DNA of 64,000 nt, from contig NZ_BOPF01000007.1 of the NCBI RefSeq assembly GCF_016863615.1, positions 310,001 through 374,000 of the forward strand, written 5' to 3'. Under the pieces are notes generated by a model. The model made no database searches. It was not told the DNA's origin and worked only from the letters and a program-made list of their open reading frames with translations. The DNA comes from Virgisporangium aliadipatigenens. Lineage in GTDB: Bacteria > Actinomycetota > Actinomycetes > Mycobacteriales > Micromonosporaceae. The position numbers and the translations under genes were made by a program. Positions 1-7,714 of the stretch are shown here, piece by piece. The number at the start of each line of letters is the position of its first letter. Position 1 is the first letter of the stretch.

Positions 1-400
1 CGTCCTCGACGCCGGCGATCTGCGTGCCGTACACCTGCGGGCGCCCCTCGTTGGTCAGCATCCGGTCCCGCAGGAACGCCAACTGCGCGGCGTCCGCCTG
101 CCCGTCCGCGACGGCCCGCTCCATCAGCCGCACGGCCCGCCGCTGCACGTCGAGCTGCCGGTCGGCGTGCTGGGCGATCAGCCACGCCCGGCGGGCCCCT
201 TCGGCGCCGACGAGCGCCACGGTCGGCCAGCCGTGTTCGTCCATGATCTCGGCCAGCCGGTCGGCGTTGTCGGTGGTGATGCGCCGGTGCGCCAGCTGCT
301 TCGCGGCGTCGTCGCCGAACGGGTTCGGCTGCGCGGCCTTGTCCTCGTCGGTGCGGCGGATCAGTTCCTCGGCGAGGGCCTTGTGGGTCGGTGAACTCAT
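1..400 (-). CDS. DUF6624 family protein, C-terminus cut by window edge
   Basis: The frame opens with ATG at 400 and stays open to the left edge, so only about the first 133 residues are visible. They show the DUF6624 pattern: a charged N-terminal helix, then a GWPTVALVG segment, the motif AQHAD, and YGTQ near the cut (about residues 126-129). Members of this family have no established biochemical function. The gene diverges from nothing nearby: a second leftward gene starts at 792, and the 104-base gap between them shows no clear terminator. Family assignment rests on these motifs and their order. Confidence 0.75.
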   Translation of the reverse strand, partial: MSSPTHKALAEELIRRTDEDKAAQPNPFGDDAAKQLAHRRITTDNADRLAEIMDEHGWPTVALVGAEGARRAWLIAQHADRQLDVQRRAVRLMERAVADGQADAAQLAFLRDRMLTNEGRPQVYGTQIAGVED

Positions 401-504
401 GCGGAAAACCGTAGGCGCGCCCAGGGGCGGAAAATTCGGCCTTCGGGACGATGATCCACAGGGGTCCCGCCGGCCATACTTGAATGGTCCCCCCGACAAC
501 CGCC

Positions 505-792
505 TCAGGCGATCGTGTGCGGGGCCATCAGGCGCTGGCACTCGGCGAGGTGCGCGTGCACCCGCAGGCGCAGGTTCAGCGCCCGGCCGGCGAGGCGGGT
601 CGCCGGGTCGGCGTTCTCCATCGCGGCGATCAGGCGGGGCAGGTCGGCGTCGGTGCGCCCGGTCGTCCCCGAGCCGGCGAGCACCTCGTTCCAGCGCTCG
701 GTGAAGTCGGCGCGGTGCACGGTGCGCATGGCGGCCGAGGCGTCGGCGACGGTGGGGCGTTCGAACCCGTACACGGCTGCGGTGGTGCTCAT
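505..792 (-). CDS. small hypothetical protein (95 aa)
   Basis: I do not recognise a family. The ATG at 792 is chosen over an upstream GTG in the same frame because AGGAGGG sits seven bases before it. The product is helical and basic/acidic mixed, with no signal peptide, membrane span or cysteine. Its centre has the pattern NADPATRLAGRALNLRLRVH, followed by HLAECQRLMAP, which suggests a compact helical protein. It diverges from the chemoreceptor at 997 across a 204-base gap. GC-rich codon use matches its neighbours, so it is probably a real gene. Confidence 0.6.
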   Translation of the reverse strand: MSTTAAVYGFERPTVADASAAMRTVHRADFTERWNEVLAGSGTTGRTDADLPRLIAAMENADPATRLAGRALNLRLRVHAHLAECQRLMAPHTIA

Positions 793-996
793 CGTTCGGC
801 CCTCCTGGCTGGCTCTCGGTGACCGGACCAACTTTGGGCGGTGGGCCTAAACGGCGGCTCAAGGCGATCTACGGTTCGGTGCAACGGCGTGGCGGAGCCG
901 CGGGCTACCCGGTGCCGGTGACCGTTCCGGTGCGGGCGCGGCGTTTCTGGGGAGCGATGTCTCAGATCGCCCCGGTCCCGGCCGACTCGGTACGAC

Positions 997-2583
997 GTGA
1001 CCACGATGCGCCCGCGCTGGACGGTGAGCCGCAAGATCTATCTCGTCCTGGGCGCCGCGGCCGTCGGACTCCTGATCATCTCGGCGGTCTCCTACGGCTC
1101 GATCAGCACGCTGAACGGCACCGCCCACGCGCGCGCCCTGACCTACGAGACGCTCGGGCACATCGACGCGGTCGAGATCGGCCTGCGCGACGCCGAGGCG
1201 GGCCAGCGCGCCTACCTGCTCACCGGGCGGCAGGACGCGCTGGCGCCGTACGAGGAGGCGCAGAAGTCGCTGCTGTCCGAGGTCGGCGCGCTGAAGGAGC
1301 TGACCGCCGACAACCCCGCGCAGCGCAAGCGCGTCGGCGAACTGGAGCCGCTGGTGCGCACCCGGCTCGACGAGCTGAAGTCCATGGTCGACCTGCGCGC
1401 CGGCGCGAACGGCCTGGACGCGGCCGTGGCGGCGATGACGTCCGGATCGGGCCGGGCGACGTCGGACGGCATCCGTGCGCTGCTCGGCGACATGGAGACC
1501 GACGAGCGCACGGAGTTGCAGGAGCGCCAGGAGGCCGTGGCCGCGTCGGTGGCGTTCGCGTACACGCTGCTGCTGGTCGGCACCGGGCTGGTGCTGCTGT
1601 TCATGGCGGTGGCCGGGACGGTGCTCGGGCGGCGGATCTCCGGCCCGGTCCGCGAGGTGACCGCCGCGCTGGCGGCGCTGGAGCAGGGTGACCTGACGGT
1701 GAGCGTGCCCGTTCAGACCTCCGACGAACTGGCCGTGATGGCCCGTTCGTTGAACGGCGCCACTTCCGGCCTGCGCGAGATCATCGGCGGCCAGATGAGC
1801 GGCGCCGCCGTCACGCTGGCGGCCGCGGCCGAACAGCTCACCGCCATCAGCGCCGAACTGGAGTCCGGTGCGAAGGAGGCCGCCGAGCGCGCGTCGTTCG
1901 CGACGACGGCCACCGACGGGGTGAACGCCGGCGTGGAGACGATCGCGGCCGGCGCGGAGCAGATGACCAGTTCCATCTCGGAGATCGCCTCGAACGCCAT
2001 GCAGGCCGCGCAGATCGCCCAGGAGGGCATGGCGACGGCGACCCGCACCACCGGTCAGGTCGCCGAACTCGGCACCGCCAGCGCGGAGATCGGCGACGTC
2101 GTCAAACTGATCACCACCATCGCCGAGCAGACCAACCTGCTCGCCCTGAACGCCACCATCGAGGCGGCCCGCGCCGGCGAGCTGGGCAAGGGCTTCGCCG
2201 TGGTGGCCGGCGAGGTCAAGGAACTGGCGCAGCAGACCGGCAAGGCGACCGAGGAGATCACCGCCCGGATCGGCGCGATCCAGGCCTCCAGCGCGACGGC
2301 CGGCTTCGCGATCGAGGAGATCAGCGGCGTGATCAGCCGGATCGGCGAGTACACGACAATGATCGCCTCGGCCGTGGAGGAACAGACGGCCACCACGCAG
2401 GAGATGACCCGGACGGTCGCGGAGGCGGCGGAGAACAGCGGCGACGTGGCGCGCACGGTCTCCGGGGTGGCCGAGGTGGCGCAGGCGACGGCCGACGGCG
2501 CGATGGCGACCAAGATGGCGGCCACCGACCTGTCCCGCCTGGCGGCCGACCTGACGAACGTCGTGAACCGCTTCCTGCACTAG
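997..2583 (+). CDS. methyl-accepting chemotaxis protein with CHASE3-type sensor
   Basis: A 528-residue transmembrane chemoreceptor that would sense a ligand outside the membrane and control CheA through CheW. A first membrane span lies at about 15-36. The outer domain contains [17 protein letters not shown], the hallmark of CHASE3 domains. A second span is at about 186-209, followed by a HAMP linker to about 263 and a long signalling coiled coil. The hairpin tip is canonical ([19 protein letters not shown], then [15 protein letters not shown]). The start is GTG, with an in-frame ATG three codons later that would also work. No che genes are nearby, so it is an orphan receptor. A bidirectional hairpin terminator lies just after the stop. 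Confidence 0.93.
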   Translation: MTTMRPRWTVSRKIYLVLGAAAVGLLIISAVSYGSISTLNGTAHARALTYETLGHIDAVEIGLRDAEAGQRAYLLTGRQDALAPYEEAQKSLLSEVGALKELTADNPAQRKRVGELEPLVRTRLDELKSMVDLRAGANGLDAAVAAMTSGSGRATSDGIRALLGDMETDERTELQERQEAVAASVAFAYTLLLVGTGLVLLFMAVAGTVLGRRISGPVREVTAALAALEQGDLTVSVPVQTSDELAVMARSLNGATSGLREIIGGQMSGAAVTLAAAAEQLTAISAELESGAKEAAERASFATTATDGVNAGVETIAAGAEQMTSSISEIASNAMQAAQIAQEGMATATRTTGQVAELGTASAEIGDVVKLITTIAEQTNLLALNATIEAARAGELGKGFAVVAGEVKELAQQTGKATEEITARIGAIQASSATAGFAIEEISGVISRIGEYTTMIASAVEEQTATTQEMTRTVAEAAENSGDVARTVSGVAEVAQATADGAMATKMAATDLSRLAADLTNVVNRFLH

Positions 2584-2600
2584 CCGAACGGGAAGCATGC

Positions 2601-2645
2601 AGAAAGGCCGTCCCCCGCAGCTGTTTCGCGGGGGACGGCCTTTCT
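2601..2645. terminator. bidirectional hairpin terminator between chemoreceptor and rbpA
   Basis: A perfect 18-bp inverted repeat (2601-2618 with 2628-2645) encloses a nine-base loop. The left arm starts AGAAAGG and the right arm ends CCTTTCT, so each strand carries a short T-rich tail after the GC-rich stem. It sits in the 71-base gap between two convergent stop codons. Confidence 0.85.
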
Positions 2646-2654
2646 GTGAGGCGC

Positions 2655-3002
2655 TTACGCGCTGGGGCGCCCGCGCCGGGCGCGGACCTCCTCCAGACGC
2701 TCGGACAGGATGTCCTCCAGCTCGGCGATGGAACGCCGCTCGAGGAGCATGTCCCAGTGGGTGCGCGGCGGCTTGGCCTTCTTCTGCTCCGGCTCGCTGC
2801 CGTCGACCAGGCGCGCGACACTGCCGTCGAACTTGCACTCCCAGGTCATCGGGACCTCGGCGTCGACGGCGAAGGGCACCTCGAAGCGGTGGCCCCTGGC
2901 GCACAGGTACTCGCGAGTCTGTCGCGGAGCCAGCTCGGTGTTGCGGTCGGACTCGTAGCTGACGGCTCCGAGGCGGCTCCCGCGCAGCATGCGCTCGCCC
3001 AT
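2655..3002 (-). CDS. rbpA: RNA polymerase-binding protein RbpA
   Basis: RbpA binds the primary sigma factor and the RNA polymerase beta subunit, stabilises open complexes and contributes to rifampicin tolerance and stress responses in actinobacteria. The 115-residue product has the diagnostic start (RMLRGSRLGAVSYESDRN), then the central core domain with Cys and His residues (CARGHRFEVPF and TWEC). A basic linker (KKAKPPRTHWD) leads to the sigma-interaction domain (MLLERRSIAELEDILSERLE). Length and order match known RbpA proteins. The CxxxH/C pattern resembles the zinc-binding streptomycete form. The ATG at 3002 has a GGGGAAG ribosome site. A SigR-type promoter lies upstream, and the gene appears monocistronic. 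Confidence 0.97.
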   Translation of the reverse strand: MGERMLRGSRLGAVSYESDRNTELAPRQTREYLCARGHRFEVPFAVDAEVPMTWECKFDGSVARLVDGSEPEQKKAKPPRTHWDMLLERRSIAELEDILSERLEEVRARRGRPSA

Positions 3003-3046
3003 GGTCGGATCTTCCCCTTCGCATAGTGGTGCGGGTCAGGCGGTAC

Positions 3047-3073
3047 AACGACACGACCCGGGTCGACAATTCC
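3047..3073 (-). promoter_or_regulatory. SigR/SigH-type promoter of rbpA
   Basis: On the minus strand GGAAT (3073-3069) is followed by 19 bases and then GTT (3049-3047). This matches the GGAAT-N18/19-GTT consensus of the thiol-stress sigma factor SigR (SigH in mycobacteria). rbpA is a known SigR target in Streptomyces. Transcription would start near 3040, giving a leader of about 35-40 bases. Confidence 0.75.
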
Positions 3074-3252
3074 CCAGGTCAGGCTGATGGGGACGTCTAT
3101 TGAGGGTAACTGCCCCCCGCACGGTTTCGCAGCGGCCGCGTGAGAGCCGCCGCTTGTGTGTCGTATACACCAAATGTTACCGGCGCGTTCGCCCGTTCGA
3201 CCACCCGACCCGGGTCGGCGCAGGTCAGCGCGGAATGTTTCACTGGGAAGGC

Positions 3253-3482
3253 ATGGCAGACAACCGTGCTCCTTCGCATCTCGTCGAGTCCTACGTGACC
3301 GCGTTCGGCTCCGGCGGCAACCTCGATGAGCTTTACGAGCCCTGCTGGTCGTGGAGTGGGCGCTGCGCGGCAGCGGGCCGCGCGGCCCGGTGGACCTCTC
3401 CGGCACGGCCACCGACGTGGCGCGGCGCGGTCCCGACGGTCACTGGCGTTACCTGATCGACAATCCCTTCGGAACGTCCTGA
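3253..3482 (+). pseudogene. decayed SnoaL/NTF2-like gene with internal deletion and frameshift
   Basis: From ATG 3253 the frame reads MADNRAPSHLVESYVTAFGS and then a short NLDELYE stretch, the usual first helices of a SnoaL-like (NTF2-fold) protein. At about 3341 coding sense jumps to another frame. That frame reads LLVVEWALRGSG, PVDLSGTATDV, and PDGHWRYLIDNPFG up to TGA at 3480-3482, which is the typical C-terminal half of such proteins. About 40-50 codons between the two halves are missing, and the 230-base length is not a multiple of three. No frame joins both halves, so a functional full-length product is unlikely. Confidence 0.7.
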
Positions 3483-3565
3483 GCCGTCCGGCCGACCCTG
3501 TGTGATCAGTGTCGTTACCATCGCACCCGCGGCCACTGCCGGCTGCCCGGAAGGAGTGACCACCC

Positions 3566-4357
3566 GTGGTCTTCAGACGAATGATGCAGGCCTTCGGCGT
3601 CGGCGGGCCCTCCGTCGACACCGTGTTGCACAACCCGAACACCCGCCCGGGGCTGCCCCTGCCCGGCGTGGTCAACGTCCAGGGCGGCGACCACGCCGTC
3701 GACATCGACTACATCGCCCTGAGCCTCGTGACCAAGGTCGAGGTGGAGCACGAGGACGGGGAGTACGACTCCACGGTCGACTTCCACCGGCTGAAGGTCA
3801 CCGGTGCGTTCCGGCTGGAGAAGGGCCAGCCGCTGCAGGTGCCGTTCCAGTTCCCGGTGCCGTTCGAGACGCCGATCACGGAGCTGTACGGGCAGCGGCT
3901 GCACGGCATGACCATGGGTCTGCGCACCGAGCTCGAGGTGGCCCGCGCCCTGGACAAGGGTGACCTGGACGCGATCAACGTGCACCCGCTGCCGGTGCAG
4001 GAGCGGATCCTCGACGGGTTCGCGCGGCTGGGCTTCCGCTTCAAGAGCGCCGACCTCGAACGGGGCCAGCTGCGCGGCGTGCGCCAGACGCTGCCGTTCT
4101 ACCAGGAGATCGAGCTGTACCCGTCGCCGCAGTACTCCGGCAAGATCAACGAGGTCGAGGTGACCTTCGTGACGAACGAGCACGCCGTCGAGGTGCTCCT
4201 GGAGTTCGACAAGCGGGGCGGGCTGCTGACCTCCGGCGCCGACACGTTCAGCCACTTCACCGCGTCGCACCACGACGCCGACCGGGTCGACTGGACCTCC
4301 CAGGTGCAGGGCTGGGTCGAGCAGGCCGTGCAGCGCCGCGGCGGCTTCTTCCACTAG
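3566..4357 (+). CDS. spo0M: Spo0M-like sporulation-control protein
   Basis: A 263-residue cytosolic protein of the Spo0M family. These arrestin-like beta-sandwich proteins modulate sporulation in Bacillus and are also found in actinomycetes, where their partners are not clear. The start has the family signature PSVDTVLHNPNTRPG, then GDHAVDIDYIALSLVT, FQFPVPFETPITE, and a long second beta domain ending in a Trp/Phe-rich tail. GTG 3566 is preceded by AAGGAG at a good distance. Length fits the family (about 250-260 residues). A strong hairpin follows the stop, so the gene is probably monocistronic. Confidence 0.88.
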   Translation: MVFRRMMQAFGVGGPSVDTVLHNPNTRPGLPLPGVVNVQGGDHAVDIDYIALSLVTKVEVEHEDGEYDSTVDFHRLKVTGAFRLEKGQPLQVPFQFPVPFETPITELYGQRLHGMTMGLRTELEVARALDKGDLDAINVHPLPVQERILDGFARLGFRFKSADLERGQLRGVRQTLPFYQEIELYPSPQYSGKINEVEVTFVTNEHAVEVLLEFDKRGGLLTSGADTFSHFTASHHDADRVDWTSQVQGWVEQAVQRRGGFFH

Positions 4358-4374
4358 GTCCTGTCTCGCGGAAC

Positions 4375-4405
4375 GGGATGCGGCGAGCCGTCGACGCCGC
4401 ATCCC
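4375..4405 (+). terminator. hairpin after spo0M
   Basis: GGGATGCGGCG (4375-4385) pairs perfectly with CGCCGCATCCC (4395-4405) around a nine-base loop, 17 bases after the spo0M stop. No T-tract follows, as is common in high-GC actinobacteria. Confidence 0.6.
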
Positions 4406-4425
4406 GACAACGCTTCGCTTCTTGA

Positions 4426-4441
4426 CCGGCAATATTGTCGG
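4426..4441. promoter_or_regulatory. candidate operator ahead of ArsR-like gene
   Basis: CCGGCAATATTGTCGG is a 16-bp near-perfect palindrome (one mismatched pair) in the short gap before the ArsR-like start. Its AT centre in a GC-rich background and its place at the promoter suggest autoregulation (inference). Confidence 0.4.
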
Positions 4442-4450
4442 TGGCATGGT

Positions 4451-5044
4451 GTGCCCATGATCGAGGTAGCCGTGATCGAGGACCCCGCCGCGGCCGAGGC
4501 CTCGCTGGACCCCATCCGTTCGCGCCTGCTGGCGGCCCTGACGGAGCCCGGCTCGGCCACGATGCTCTCCGCGAAGGTCGGCCTGGCCCGTCAGAAGATT
4601 AACTATCACCTGCGCACCCTCGAGTCGCACGGCCTCGTCGAGCTGGTCGAGGAGCGGCGCAAGGGCAACGTCACCGAACGGGTGCTGCGCGCCACCGCCG
4701 CCTCGTACGTGATCTCGCCCGCCGCCCTCGCCGCCGTGGCGCCCGACCCGGACCGCGCACCGGACCAGTTCTCCGCGCACTGGCTGCTCGCCCTCGCCGC
4801 GCGCATGGTCAGCGACCTGGGAACGCTCATCGCCGAGGCGGCCCGCGCCCGCCGGCCGGTGGCGACGTACGCCATCGACACGCAGCTCGACTTCGCCAGC
4901 GCGAAGGACCGGGCGGAGTTCGCCCGCGAGCTGACCCACGCGGTGCGCACGCTCAGCGCCAAGTACCACGCCGCGGACACCCCGAACGCCCGCCCGCACC
5001 GGCTCGTCGTCGCCCTGCACCCGACGGTTCGCCAGGAGGCTTGA
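4451..5044 (+). CDS. ArsR-like winged-helix transcriptional regulator
   Basis: A 197-residue regulator. Residues 15-85 form a winged helix-turn-helix of ArsR type: SLDPIRSRLLAALTEP, then ATMLSAKVGLARQKINYHLR as the recognition helix, then a wing (EERRKGNVTERVLRAT). The C-terminal 100 residues match a ligand or dimer domain seen in larger actinobacterial ArsR-like proteins (ADRA..FARELTHAVRTL). No metal-binding cysteines are present, so it is not a classic metal sensor. GTG 4451 and ATG 4457 are both possible starts. The stop codon overlaps the promoter of the TipAS gene downstream, which could be the regulated gene. Confidence 0.85.
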   Translation: MPMIEVAVIEDPAAAEASLDPIRSRLLAALTEPGSATMLSAKVGLARQKINYHLRTLESHGLVELVEERRKGNVTERVLRATAASYVISPAALAAVAPDPDRAPDQFSAHWLLALAARMVSDLGTLIAEAARARRPVATYAIDTQLDFASAKDRAEFARELTHAVRTLSAKYHAADTPNARPHRLVVALHPTVRQEA

Positions 5045-5071
5045 CTCTCCCGCGACGGGAGACTCCACGCT
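5041..5071 (+). promoter_or_regulatory. MerR/TipA-type promoter with 19-bp spacer
   Basis: TTGACT (5041-5046) and CACGCT (5066-5071) are 19 bases apart, the overlong spacing used by MerR-family activators. The spacer holds the inverted repeat CTCTCCCG-CGA-CGGGAGAC (one mismatch), centred between the boxes. This strongly resembles operators bound by TipAL-type activators. The -35 box overlaps the stop codon of the ArsR-like gene. Confidence 0.7.
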
Positions 5072-5100
5072 TGGTTCCACCGAAGGGAAAGGAGCCCGAC

Positions 5101-5493
5101 ATGGAGAACCCGTACGCGGACGAGGCGCGCGAGCGCTGGGGCGACACCGACGCCTACCGCGAGTCGCAGCGGCGCGCGTCGACGTACACGCCCGCGGACT
5201 GGGAACGCATCAAGGCCGAGGGAGCCGAGGTCAGCCGCCGGCTCGTGGCGGCGCTGCACGCCGGCACCCCGGCCGACGACCCGGCCGTGATGGAACTGGC
5301 CGAGGAGCACCGGCGGCAGATCAGCCGCTGGTTCTACGAGTGCGGCTACGACATCCACCGCGGGCTGGCCGACATGTACGTGGCCGACCCGCGCTTCACC
5401 GCCACCTACGAGGAGCAGGCGCCGGGGCTGGCCCGGTACCTGCACGACGCCATCCACGCCAACGCGGCCCGCGCTCAGGGTTCGTCGGTGTAG
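5101..5493 (+). CDS. stand-alone TipAS-domain protein
   Basis: A 130-residue protein equal to the drug-recognition half (TipAS) of MerR-family TipA regulators. It reads NPYADEARERWGDTDAYRES, then EHRRQISRWFYEC and ADPRFTATYEEQAPGLA, the globin-like fold that traps thiopeptide antibiotics. The N-terminal helix-turn-helix and long coiled coil are absent, and none is encoded just upstream. ATG 5101 has AAAGGAG eight bases ahead. In tipA a similar short product arises by internal initiation, but here it is a separate gene behind a MerR-type promoter. It may act as a drug sink (inference). Its last 19 bases overlap the end of the convergent recombinase gene. Confidence 0.85.
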   Translation: MENPYADEARERWGDTDAYRESQRRASTYTPADWERIKAEGAEVSRRLVAALHAGTPADDPAVMELAEEHRRQISRWFYECGYDIHRGLADMYVADPRFTATYEEQAPGLARYLHDAIHANAARAQGSSV

Positions 5494-6692
5494 AGCGCGC
5501 CCAGCCGCAGACCGGGCTCGCGGTGCAACGCGTGCCGCGCCCGGTCGTAGCGGCGGGTGGTGCGCGGGTCGGCGTGCCCCAGGGCGTCCTGCACGTCCTC
5601 GAGGGCGATGCCGAGATCGCGGGCGTTCGTGGCGAACGCATGCCGCAGCGAGTGCGGCGACAGCCGGTCCGCCGAGGGGATCCCGGCGGCGCGTGCCGTC
5701 CGGCGCACCAGCCGGAACACCGCCGCCGGATCCAGCCGCCCGAGCACTCCCGACGCGGGCCGCGTGGCGAACAGCGGGCCGGGCGCGTCGCCGCGTTCGC
5801 GCAGGTACTCGTCGAGCGCCTCGAGGGTGTGCGGGGCGAGGGCGCGTTCGCGCAGCTTGCCGCCCTTGGCCGTGTAGCGCAGGGTGCGGTAACCGCGGTT
5901 GTGGCCCAACGCGTCGACGTCGAGGCCGGTCACCTCGCCGACCCGCAGGCCGAGGTCGGCGAGCAGCCGCAGCACGGCCCGGTCCCGCAGCGCGGTGTGG
6001 CGCCTGGCGGGTGGGGCCGGTGCCAGTTCCATATCGGCTTGTCGAAGTAGTTTTTGGACCTCCTCGACGGAGAGGCCGGCGGTGGTCGAGGCGTCGCGGT
6101 CGACCCTCGGGCGCTTCACGGCCGTGACCGGATTGCCCTCGGCGGCGCCGTTGGCGTGCAGGTAGCGGTACCAGCTCGACAGCGCGGACAGCCGCCGGTG
6201 GGCGGTCGACGGCGCGGTCGCGGCGGGCAGCTGGGCGCGGTAGCGGCCGAGGTCGGTCGGGCGGGCCGCGAGGGGGTCGAGGCCGTCGCGCTGGCACCAG
6301 GCCAGGAAGTCGGCGAGGTCGCGGAAGTAGGCGCGGCGGGTGTGCGCCGAACGGGCCTCGGCGAGCCAGGCGGCGGTGAGGGCGCGGGGGCCGTAGCGGG
6401 GGTCGCCGTCGGGGAGGGTCGGCAGGGCGTGGACCGCCTGCTCGACGGCGCCCTCGGTGCTCGTCGGCGGGGCGTCGTGATCCGCAGTGGGTCGTGCCGG
6501 GGCGTGGAGGACCGTGCCCTCGAGTGCGGCCCGCGTCCGGGCGGTGGGCGCACCCGCGGCGGGCGTGGCGTGCCCCGAGGTGGCCGGCGGCGTCGCGTGG
6601 TGGCCCGCGGGCGGAGGGGCGGCCCGCGGGGTCGGGTCCTTTGTCGCGGCCGGCGGCCCGTCGGGCCGGAGCGGATCAAAGGGCGCATTCAT
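5475..6692 (-). CDS. tyrosine recombinase/integrase (XerC/D-like)
   Basis: A 405-residue site-specific recombinase. The first 85 residues are a Pro/Ala/Thr-rich disordered extension not usual in Xer proteins. A SAM-like core-binding domain spans about 100-185 (SAHTRRAYFRDLADFLAW). The catalytic domain carries every active-site residue: R250 (LGLRVGE), K276 or K279 (AKGGK), H347-x-x-R350 (HSLRHAF), H373 (LGHADPRTT) and Y382 (RRYDRAR). No excisionase, replication gene or tRNA att site is visible, so it could be an orphan Xer-like enzyme rather than a mobile-element integrase. It diverges from the gene at 6716 with a 23-base gap. Confidence 0.92.
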   Translation of the reverse strand: MNAPFDPLRPDGPPAATKDPTPRAAPPPAGHHATPPATSGHATPAAGAPTARTRAALEGTVLHAPARPTADHDAPPTSTEGAVEQAVHALPTLPDGDPRYGPRALTAAWLAEARSAHTRRAYFRDLADFLAWCQRDGLDPLAARPTDLGRYRAQLPAATAPSTAHRRLSALSSWYRYLHANGAAEGNPVTAVKRPRVDRDASTTAGLSVEEVQKLLRQADMELAPAPPARRHTALRDRAVLRLLADLGLRVGEVTGLDVDALGHNRGYRTLRYTAKGGKLRERALAPHTLEALDEYLRERGDAPGPLFATRPASGVLGRLDPAAVFRLVRRTARAAGIPSADRLSPHSLRHAFATNARDLGIALEDVQDALGHADPRTTRRYDRARHALHREPGLRLGALYTDEP

Positions 6693-6715
6693 GCGGGTAA
6701 GGCTACGGTGGCGAC

Positions 6716-7675
6716 GTGCGGTTCGTGATCTACGGCGCGGGTGCCGTCGGCGGTGTCATCGGTGCCCGGCTCGCCGCCGGCGGCGCCGACGTGGTGCTCA
6801 TCGCGCGGGGCGCGCACCTCGAGGCGCTGCGCCGCGACGGGCTGCGGGTCGAGTCGGCCGCCGGGTCCGCGCGGTTCGCGCTGCCCGCCGTCGGCGCGCC
6901 GCAGGAGATCGACTGGCGCCCCGGCGACGTCGTGATCCTGACGGTCAAGAGCACCGAGACCGCGGCCGCTCTCGCCGCGCTGGCCGCCTGCGCGCCGCCG
7001 GACGTTCCGGTGGTGTGCGCGCAGAACGGCGTCAGCAACGAGCGCGCCGCCCTGCGGATGCTGCCCGACATCTACGCGCTGTGCGTGATGTTGCCCGCCG
7101 AACACCTCAGCCCGGGCGTGGTCGTGCAGGGCTCCTCGCCCGTGCCGGGGATCCTGGATCTCGGCCGCTACCCGCGCGCCGTCGACGCCACCGCCGAGGC
7201 GGTCGCCGGCGCGCTGCGGGCCGGCGGCTTCGACTCCGTCGCGCGCCCCGACGCGATGCGCTTCAAGTACCGCAAGCTGCTGCTCAACCTCGGCAACGCC
7301 CTCGAGGCGCTCTGCGGCCGGCTGGACGACGGGGCGACCGAGGCGCTGGACGTGCTGCGCGCCGAGGGCACGGCGGCCCTGGACGCGGCCGGCGTCGACT
7401 ACGCGTCGGCGGCCGAGGACCGCGCCCGCCGGGGCGACACGCTGCGGGTGGACGTGCCGCGCGGCGGCGGTTCGACGTGGCAGAGCCTGCGCCGCGGCAC
7501 GGGTCGCGTCGAGGCCGATCACCTCAACGGGGAGATCGTCCTGCTCGGCCGCCTGCACGGCGTCCCCACCCCGGCGAACGACCTCGTCCGGCGCCTGGTC
7601 AACGCCGCCGCCCGGGCCGGGAGGCCGCCGGGGGAGCTGACGCCGTCCGCGTTCCTGCGCCTGCTGCGCCGATAG
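6716..7675 (+). CDS. ketopantoate reductase family protein (PanE/ApbA)
   Basis: A 319-residue NADPH-dependent reductase of the ketopantoate reductase family. The N-terminal Rossmann fold starts with FVIYGAGAVGGVIGARLAAGG. It is followed by VILTVKSTET and CAQNGVSNE, which correspond to the family Lys/Asn positions that contact substrate. The C-terminal helical domain contains KYRKLLLNLGNALEA, with the conserved K and N of the catalytic pocket. Length is typical. Whether pantoate synthesis is the true role is open, because no panB or panC is nearby and a second family member lies at 26507. GTG 6716 leaves little room for a leader. Confidence 0.85.
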   Translation: MRFVIYGAGAVGGVIGARLAAGGADVVLIARGAHLEALRRDGLRVESAAGSARFALPAVGAPQEIDWRPGDVVILTVKSTETAAALAALAACAPPDVPVVCAQNGVSNERAALRMLPDIYALCVMLPAEHLSPGVVVQGSSPVPGILDLGRYPRAVDATAEAVAGALRAGGFDSVARPDAMRFKYRKLLLNLGNALEALCGRLDDGATEALDVLRAEGTAALDAAGVDYASAAEDRARRGDTLRVDVPRGGGSTWQSLRRGTGRVEADHLNGEIVLLGRLHGVPTPANDLVRRLVNAAARAGRPPGELTPSAFLRLLRR

Positions 7676-7714
7676 GCGGGCCCGCCGGGCGCATCATCGC
7701 GCTCGTCGGGTGCT

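Noticed and set aside
848-871. FliA/WhiG-like promoter (TAAA and GCGATCTA) upstream of the first chemoreceptor
   Set aside because: Spacing between the boxes is several bases too short for the flagellar sigma consensus and the -10 match is poor, so it may be chance.
7675-7686. GGCGGGCCCGCC inverted repeat between the PanE-like and epoxide hydrolase genes
   Set aside because: A loopless GC palindrome is common in such DNA, and no T-rich tail follows, so it is not listed as a terminator.
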